64,000 nucleotides of DNA from Chaetoceros tenuissimus (Eukaryota; Bacillariophyta; Thalassiosirophyceae; Chaetocerotales; Chaetocerotaceae). Under the pieces are notes generated by a model that was not told the origin of the DNA, ran no database searches, and saw nothing but the letters and a program-made list of their open reading frames with translations. Each line of letters opens with the position of its first letter. Position 1 is the first letter of the stretch. The stretch covers positions 1,984,001-2,048,000 of the forward strand of contig BLLK01000022.1 of assembly GCA_021927905.1 (NCBI GenBank), given 5' to 3'. The translations under genes and the position numbers were made by a program. Positions 59,601 through 64,000 of this stretch are shown piece after piece.

Positions 59601-61808
59601 AGGAGCGAAGATGCTAGTGATGAGCATGAAGAACCAAGGAGCGAGGATGTTGAATTAAGGAGCGAGGACGTTGAACCAAGGAGCGAGGATGTTGAACCAA
59701 GGAGCGAAGACGATGCGGATGTAGAAGATAATAGCGTAGAGTCAAATGACGAGGATACCGAGTCGGAATATGAAGGAGAAGATAGCAGTGAAGCTACAAA
59801 TAGTAATGGTGCAGAAGAAAGACCGCAGAGGTCCCAAAGAGTTAGGAGACCACCACAAGACCCTTTGAATAACATAGGCAGTACCGATGGAAAAAGCTAC
59901 ATGCAGACAGAGGAGTTCAACTTCTCAAACTTAGCTGAGAACCTCAATCATACTACTACAAGACAATTGTATTCAAGGGCAGTAGACTACATGTTCAATC
60001 AGATGACAGCAACCGAAGGGATTAAAATATTCCAGGAACGAGCAGTTGCGGCTTTGATAAAGGAATACAAGCAGCTGAACGACATGTGTGTACTGGGAGT
60101 AATTGACTACGACTCCTTGACCGCGGAACAGAAGGCAAAGGCATTAAGAGCAATAAACTTAATTAAAGAGAAAAGAGATGGAAAAATCAAGGGTAGGTGT
60201 TGCAGTGATGGAAGTGGACAAAGGAAGTTCGTCCCCAGAGAGGAAGCATCATCATCAACCATGTCAGTCGAATCATTGATAGCATTAGTAACCATATTTG
60301 CGTTCGAGAAAAGAGATGTAGCAGTATTCGATATTCCAGGTGCTTACTTACATGCCGACTTGCCAGATGACAAGTTTGCACTGTTGAAATTCGAAGGACA
60401 ATTTGTAGATATCATGGTAGAAGTCAATCCAGACTTTGCTGAAAGCGTAAGATACGAGAAAGGAAAGAAGGTGCTATATTGCAGGATCCTGAAGGCTCTC
60501 TATGGCATGATTGAGTCGGCATTACTGTGGTATAACATGTTCGCTGACGTGTTAATGCAAGAAGGGTTCAAGATAAACAAAATAGACAAGTGTGTAGCAA
60601 ATAAAATTGTAGACGGGAAGCAACTCACAATTGGGTGGTATGTGGATGATAACATTGTTGGGGGACAAACTAAGGCAGTCACTGACCTCATCGAAAAGAT
60701 CAACAAACGATTCCCAGGACTGACAATACAACGAGGAAAGAAGCTTGAGTTCCTGGGCATAGATTTCTACTTTCGAGGAGATGGAAAAGTAGACGTCGGT
60801 ACAGTGCCATATATCAAGCAAATGATCAAGGACCTCGAGGAGGAATTAGGTATGGTACTAAATAGGAAGTACACGACACCACATGCGAAGTGGTTATTCA
60901 AAGTGAACAAGAAATCACCAAAGTTGAATAGAGAAAAAGCCGATATATTCTTGAAGTACATAATGAAAGTAGCATGGGCTATGAAAAGGAGCAGACCAGA
61001 CGTGGAGTTCACTAACACTTTCTTGATGACTAGGGTACATGAACCGAATAGGGAAGATTGGCATAAGTTTATGCGAATGATGAGCTGGATAAAGACTACT
61101 CAAGACGACCTCAGGACCGTAGGGGCTGATGATTTGTTGCATATGCTAACCATGACGGATTCGGCTCATGCTGTGCACGATGACATGAGAGGACATACAG
61201 GTCAGATAATTACGATGGGTACAGGTGTACTAGATCAGAAAGCATCCAAACAGAAGATGAATACACGTAGTTCGACTGATTGTGAATTAGTGGGAACCAG
61301 TGAGGGATTGCCGAAGAATATTTATTTCGAAATGTTCATGGAAGAACAAGGATATAAGCTTGAGAGTAATGTGTTGGCAAAGGATAATGAGTCAGAAATT
61401 AAGATCTTGAAGAATGGTCGGGATTCGTGTACGTCAAATATGAAACATGTAGCAATCAAGCAATTCTGGTCAACGGATAGAATCAAGAACGGAAATATTG
61501 AAGTTGTGTATTGTCCGACTGACGAAATGATTGCCGATTACAACACGAAGCCACTGATGGGTAAGGGCTTTACAAACTTCAGAAGAGCAATAATGGGATG
61601 GGACCATATAAGTGTATCATATACAGGGTACACTCACCCGAAGGAGCGCGTTGGAAATAATAAAAGAAAGGTGACCAATGACAGTAGTAGCAATCATGCT
61701 AAAATTGTAGAACGACAAAAGAAAACGTATGCAGAAGCAGTAAAGGCTCAGAATGAAGAATGTGTGAAGGAGATGAAGCAACACGTAACGGCAGCATCAT
61801 CTCATTAA
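56610..61808 (+). CDS. Copia gag-pol polyprotein
   Basis: This single open frame has 1732 residues. A Gln-rich start and helical gag region run to about residue 380. A zinc knuckle follows (Cys-Tyr-Arg-Cys-Asn-Thr-Pro-Gly-His-Tyr-Ala-Asn-Asp-Cys, near 395), then an aspartic protease (Val-Asp-Thr-Gly-Ser, near 440). The integrase core has Asp-Ile-Asp-Phe, Gly-Asp-Asn-Glu and a Glu after Asn-Pro-Phe-Ala as the D-D-E set. An acidic stretch with four 24-bp repeats (Arg-Ser-Glu-Asp-Val-Glu) comes before the reverse transcriptase (Ala-Val-Phe-Asp-Ile-Pro-Gly-Ala-Tyr, then Tyr-Val-Asp-Asp). RNase H follows (Thr-Asp-Ser-Ala-His, Cys-Glu-Leu, and the closing Ala-Asp-Tyr-Asn-Thr-Lys). The last 50 or so residues are encoded inside the 3' LTR. 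All key residues I could check are present. Confidence 0.95.
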   Translation: MSESSNQQQQQQPAAENQQQQDRSGNVNGPGIDDRQRNNYRSGGGNAFRNFKGQIQELPVMGTKAESSNQNTANFIKKFAAYILVNFKSPSILSRAVAELEDPLVLLRNELPDIGKIVTYLQIVQAEPGENETEAERALRVQQNSMAMAPANALYAQEMNQFSKKKSLLQENMAKLWGIILGQCTKALVENLRAEHDFETQQNDYNAIWLLKSIKRVVHGVTTSSNPIHTAFTATRDFYKTKQMGKPLEDYQADFENAQELVVQAGVDIVDHEDLLKKEKAKDPTITDEDVRQKYAAMAFLMNADVKRFGGLWDQLHNSLLQGQDNYPTTMAAAIHMMTNWKSGNSNNGDRSSNQQRNRGAGRNGMQFAQNGGAMICQPVAGRTGPLRPDITCYRCNTPGHYANDCPNENGTTGNYIILSQFGYIFVQSQPRLPESLIIVDTGSTFSSFFNRGLMVGVGVCLPIRGHTNGGFMDYDKRGRIKLLPALTAYFNSKSLANILSMADLERYYRVFKDSQHSSSFFVFISDDYILEFKQLSNGLYGFDVNSSSNLNRIHTSTSFHHLFFSTVKANKRFFSNAEVEGAEKARILQGRMGWPSDAEFKRILSGQGNSIINAPVTAEDVTRARAIYGGSAEQLIVGKTVRKRANKNNKILRTALPSDLVRHHPTEILDIDFFYSDYAPYLIIRGRNILFIIGVTFNKRKISATGRVTYYRPTDEIVKALNDAIALHNNRGFTVELVNGDNEFERIKGKVNATVETCAANEHNPFAEREIRFVKDRQRCYWDKLPYKQVPKIMVDENIIDVFYWINQHLREGSIAKDISPGAVIEGRGPHDASNLEVTFGAYCLVYRESKNNRTPRSIRAIALRPSNSQGGYYFMSLNTGKRIHGHQWDELAITDEVIDRVHELAAKEKADFLDEDGIPKLGLRPGHNMTIDDTDIDEEDSDDGSVYVYDDVTVSSTSSEEESDGSDDSSYHTSDVDDDESLSEDSEADISEEEERSEDASDEHEEPRSEDVELRSEDVEPRSEDVEPRSEDDADVEDNSVESNDEDTESEYEGEDSSEATNSNGAEERPQRSQRVRRPPQDPLNNIGSTDGKSYMQTEEFNFSNLAENLNHTTTRQLYSRAVDYMFNQMTATEGIKIFQERAVAALIKEYKQLNDMCVLGVIDYDSLTAEQKAKALRAINLIKEKRDGKIKGRCCSDGSGQRKFVPREEASSSTMSVESLIALVTIFAFEKRDVAVFDIPGAYLHADLPDDKFALLKFEGQFVDIMVEVNPDFAESVRYEKGKKVLYCRILKALYGMIESALLWYNMFADVLMQEGFKINKIDKCVANKIVDGKQLTIGWYVDDNIVGGQTKAVTDLIEKINKRFPGLTIQRGKKLEFLGIDFYFRGDGKVDVGTVPYIKQMIKDLEEELGMVLNRKYTTPHAKWLFKVNKKSPKLNREKADIFLKYIMKVAWAMKRSRPDVEFTNTFLMTRVHEPNREDWHKFMRMMSWIKTTQDDLRTVGADDLLHMLTMTDSAHAVHDDMRGHTGQIITMGTGVLDQKASKQKMNTRSSTDCELVGTSEGLPKNIYFEMFMEEQGYKLESNVLAKDNESEIKILKNGRDSCTSNMKHVAIKQFWSTDRIKNGNIEVVYCPTDEMIADYNTKPLMGKGFTNFRRAIMGWDHISVSYTGYTHPKERVGNNKRKVTNDSSSNHAKIVERQKKTYAEAVKAQNEECVKEMKQHVTAASSH
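59625..59710 (+). repeat. 24-bp tandem repeat in the Copia pol linker
   Basis: About four copies of a GAACCAAGGAGCGAGGATGTT-type unit encode Glu-Pro-Arg-Ser-Glu-Asp-Val repeats between integrase and reverse transcriptase. Confidence 0.85.
61636..61648 (+). promoter_or_regulatory. Probable polypurine tract
   Basis: The short purine run GAAGGAG directly precedes the 3' LTR, where plus-strand DNA synthesis would start. It is short and lies within coding sequence. Confidence 0.5.
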
Positions 61809-61939
61809 ATAGAAACCATCCGTTTCTGTATCGAGTAAAACTAAAACTATAGAAGACCAAGTACTTCATCTAGCTACAGAGTATTATATACTACAAAGCT
61901 TGAGGAGCCCGTAGCTGCCAAAAGATAGGTATTTCAACG
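61649..61939 (+). repeat. 3' LTR
   Basis: 291 bp, matching the 5' LTR throughout by eye. It carries the end of gag-pol with its stop at 61806-61808 and the second copy of the primer-complementary segment at 61805..61818. Confidence 0.95.
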
Positions 61940-61944
61940 GTTTT
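61940..61944. repeat. Target-site duplication, right (GTTTT)
   Basis: Matches 55935..55939. Confidence 0.85.
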
Positions 61945-62205
61945 AATAGATCATTCAAAAAGAGAAGATGAAAAGCGAAAATAGCCAAGCATTGTACGGT
62001 ACTACGAATACTCGTAGCTATGAAACTCTTCTTTGACAGCGCTCGCTTGCTTGACATCTTGTAAATTGGAAAAATAGTAGTATCTAAACGAAATGAGGAA
62101 GGATTCATTTTAATTTCATCTTTTTACTGGTTACAGTAAATAAAGCTTCTGGACAATTACAAAAATTGCAAAATAAATACATATATTATATTTCTCTATT
62201 GTTCT

Positions 62206-63964
62206 CTATAATTCTGTTCTATCATAAGCTGAGCATTGATCTCTAAACCGTCCGCATAATGAATTGCAGTATAGCTCTCCTACAATTTGAAAGTTGCATC
62301 TTTTTCTTCTTTTAGTTCGAAACCAGTCGCAATTCACTGTCTCCCCTTCTCTCAAACCGCCTCTCAATTCAAAGTTCATGGTATTATCCTTATCGTATGG
62401 ACATTGACCAAGCCTTCTAAGCTGAGTTTTCATCTTTTTCTTCATTTCTTCGTATCTTTTGTTGATGAAAACATTCCTCAAAAGATTGCTCTTCTCTTGA
62501 ATATCTCCTTTTAAATTATACAAGGATTCTCTTGGCTTCTGTAACAAATTTCCATTTTTATCTCTCAGTTTACGGATATACTTGAAATCTCCCATGCGTA
62601 TTGAGTCCCCACTCAATATATGACCTTTCTTTGGTATATTTATAAAATCCCACTCTGGAAGGTATCGACGAAGCCCAGACGTATTTCGTTCCGACTTGGC
62701 ATACGACGCAAAACTGAAGGAATCCTGTGCTGACTGGGAAGGGATATTGAAACCAATCATTTCTGAAAGAGTGGCATACACATCTGCCAGTGAGATGTAA
62801 TGACTGTCCCTCTTTTCTCCAGCAGGTATTACACCATCATATCGCATCACGAATGGAACTCGATGCCCTCCTTCATACAAGCTACCTTTTGCTGAACGAA
62901 GAAATTTATTTCGATATCCCATTCTTAGACCACCATTGTCGCTTGTAAATATGATTATTGTATTTTGTATTTCATTTGTTTCTTCCAATTTCGTAACTAT
63001 ACTTCCTATTATTTTGTCCATCTCCCATAGTTTATCAAGATGACTAGTTGCGTATGTCCCTGCTATTGGTGTTCCATCATGGTATTTGATTGGTGGAGAA
63101 TGAGGTTCGTGGACCATTCCGAGAGCAAGATACAAAAAGAATGGATCTTCTGATGCAGTATGTCTCTCTATAAAGTCTTCTGCTTTGATTACAAGATCCA
63201 TATCATATTGCGAACTATCCCAGTTTCTGTCTCCGTCGCAATTTTTATCAACCATGGATAAGCCATTTTGATTGGCAGTTTCCCATGTTGATCCTTTTTC
63301 ATAAAAAACAATATCTTCTTCTTTTGTGGTCAAGTATCCATCTTCAAAAAATGCATATGGTTCTCGAAGACCTTGCATTGAGAAAAATGACTCATCAAAC
63401 CCCAAATCATTTGGGCCCCCAGTAACTGGTTTTGTCCAGTTTAAATTACAACATGACAACATGTTGCGACCATTGTATTCACCAGGTACCCCAGCACCAA
63501 TACTTGTAGATGAGATAAAAGTGAGCAAATGTTTCAATCATTTGAACATAAAACGTTGAGATGTCCACTTACTGCCACTTCCCAAGCATACCAGTTTTAT
63601 AACCTATACTTTGAAGCATATGAGCGATACTTCTCTGTCGTTTCCGAAACTGAGATTGCTTATCTTCAAAACCCCAACTACCATATACTTTGGTGCCTCT
63701 GTGATGGTAATTCCCACTTAGAAGCATGTATCTAGAAGGTGCACATTTCGGTGAAGAGTGTGCATCCATAAAAGTAACTCCTTTGTCCTGGAGTTTTTGG
63801 AGATTGGGCATGTCGACAATATTATTTCCCCAATATCCAACAACATCTTCAGTACCAACGTCATCGGCTAGAATGATCAGAACATTCGGCTTCTTCTCTA
63901 TTGCAAATGTTTGACCTAGAAAAGAAAGTAGTATTGTCCATCTTATCATCAAATTTGACTTCAT
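62206..63964 (-). CDS. Secreted formylglycine-dependent sulfatase (two exons), copy 2
   Basis: The model is complement(join(62206..63502, 63573..63964)), a 70-nt GTAAGT...AG intron in phase 2, giving 562 residues. A signal peptide (about residues 1-21) precedes Leu-Ile-Ile-Leu-Ala-Asp-Asp-Val-Gly. The active-site Cys-Ala-Pro-Ser-Arg lies at about residue 75. Splicing recreates Gly-Lys-Trp-His-Ile-Gly, and Thr-Ser-Asp-Asn-Gly-Gly-Leu-Arg is in exon 2. A C-terminal Cys tail (Cys-Asp-Trp-Phe, then Cys-Gly-Arg-Phe-Arg-Asp-Gln-Cys) parallels that of the sulfatase at 18132. The two are clear paralogues, but the intron positions differ: the copy at 18132 is split within the signature exon and near the end, this one between Trp and His. 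Substrate is probably an extracellular sulfated glycan. Confidence 0.93.
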
Positions 63965-64000
63965 CTTGAATTTGTAGTTGTATCATCTAAAGGTCAATAG

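Larger units (their letters stand above)
55940..61939 (+). mobile_element. Intact Ty1/Copia LTR retrotransposon, exactly 6000 bp
   Basis: Two 291-bp LTRs (55940..56230 and 61649..61939) look identical throughout, begin CGTTGG and end CAACG. They are flanked by a GTTTT target duplication. Between them are a primer-binding site, a small first ORF with a KOW-like domain, and a 1732-codon gag-pol ORF in Copia order (gag, protease, integrase, reverse transcriptase, RNase H), then a purine-rich tract. With identical LTRs and open frames the insertion should be recent and possibly active. The domain order and YVDD-type polymerase fit diatom Copia (CoDi-like) elements. It inserted between the RAD16-like gene/TPR relic and the second sulfatase. 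Confidence 0.96.

Noticed and set aside
59525-59875. Ser/Leu-rich minus-strand frame inside the Copia pol region
   Set aside because: It is the antisense of the acidic repeat linker.
1-64000. CRISPR arrays, tRNA or rRNA genes, operon-type prokaryotic features
   Set aside because: None was recognised by reading. The only regular repeats are the microsatellite, coding repeats and LTRs. A tRNA scan would be needed to exclude tRNAs formally.

Overview
The window is nuclear DNA of a diatom, most likely a Chaetoceros species close to C. tenuissimus. The supporting signs are the AT-rich base composition, short GT-AG introns (mostly 63-93 nt), secreted proteins with Pro-Thr/Ser linkers, a BspA-type leucine-rich-repeat protein, a plastid pre-sequence with a Phe after the signal-peptide cleavage site, and a diatom-type Copia retroelement. 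The genus call is inference; the eukaryotic, stramenopile-like character is seen directly.

Layout. From 0.1 to 9.1 kb lies a cluster of small, lysine/serine-rich proteins of unknown function (six genes) with one medium-chain reductase inside it; four or five share a short basic C-terminal motif. From 9.1 to 18 kb are a spliced single-pass membrane protein, an LRR protein with a broken copy beside it, a receptor-like protein with a Pro-Thr-Ser ectodomain and a cytoplasmic PDZ domain, a four-exon isoprenylcysteine methyltransferase and a two-exon Yos1 homologue. From 18 to 26 kb are a sulfatase, a secreted Pro-Thr/Cys protein built from small exons, a decayed RCC1 gene, a probable thylakoid-lumen protein, a frameshifted EGF-repeat relic with an inverted copy of its own 3' end, and a selenoprotein W gene with an in-frame UGA. 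From 26 to 39 kb are a membrane protein with a Notch-type LNR domain, a Pro-Ser single-pass protein, an FMO-like monooxygenase, a GT61 glycosyltransferase, a plastid-targeted LETM1-like protein, a FAD oxidoreductase and an alpha-kinase. From 39.8 to 46.2 kb is one large cell-surface gene with lectin, LNR and tandem beta-propeller modules. From 46.6 to 55.3 kb are two converging DNA-repair genes, REV1 and a RAD16-like SNF2/RING ATPase, with a 373-bp tandem duplication of the REV1 3' end between them. From 55.9 to 61.9 kb is an exactly 6.0-kb intact Copia element with 291-bp LTRs and a 5-bp target duplication. A second sulfatase closes the window.

Most interesting signals. (1) A selenoprotein W gene whose Sec codon sits in a 46-nt first exon. 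(2) A Copia element whose primer-binding site is perfectly complementary over 14 nt to a site inside its own LTR, which suggests self-primed reverse transcription; its LTR also encodes the polyprotein tail, and an extra small KOW-like ORF precedes gag. (3) The clustered basic-protein family. (4) Several genes caught in decay or duplication.

No tRNA, rRNA, CRISPR or prokaryotic signal was recognised. All intron and domain calls come from reading the sequence; none was checked against transcripts or databases.
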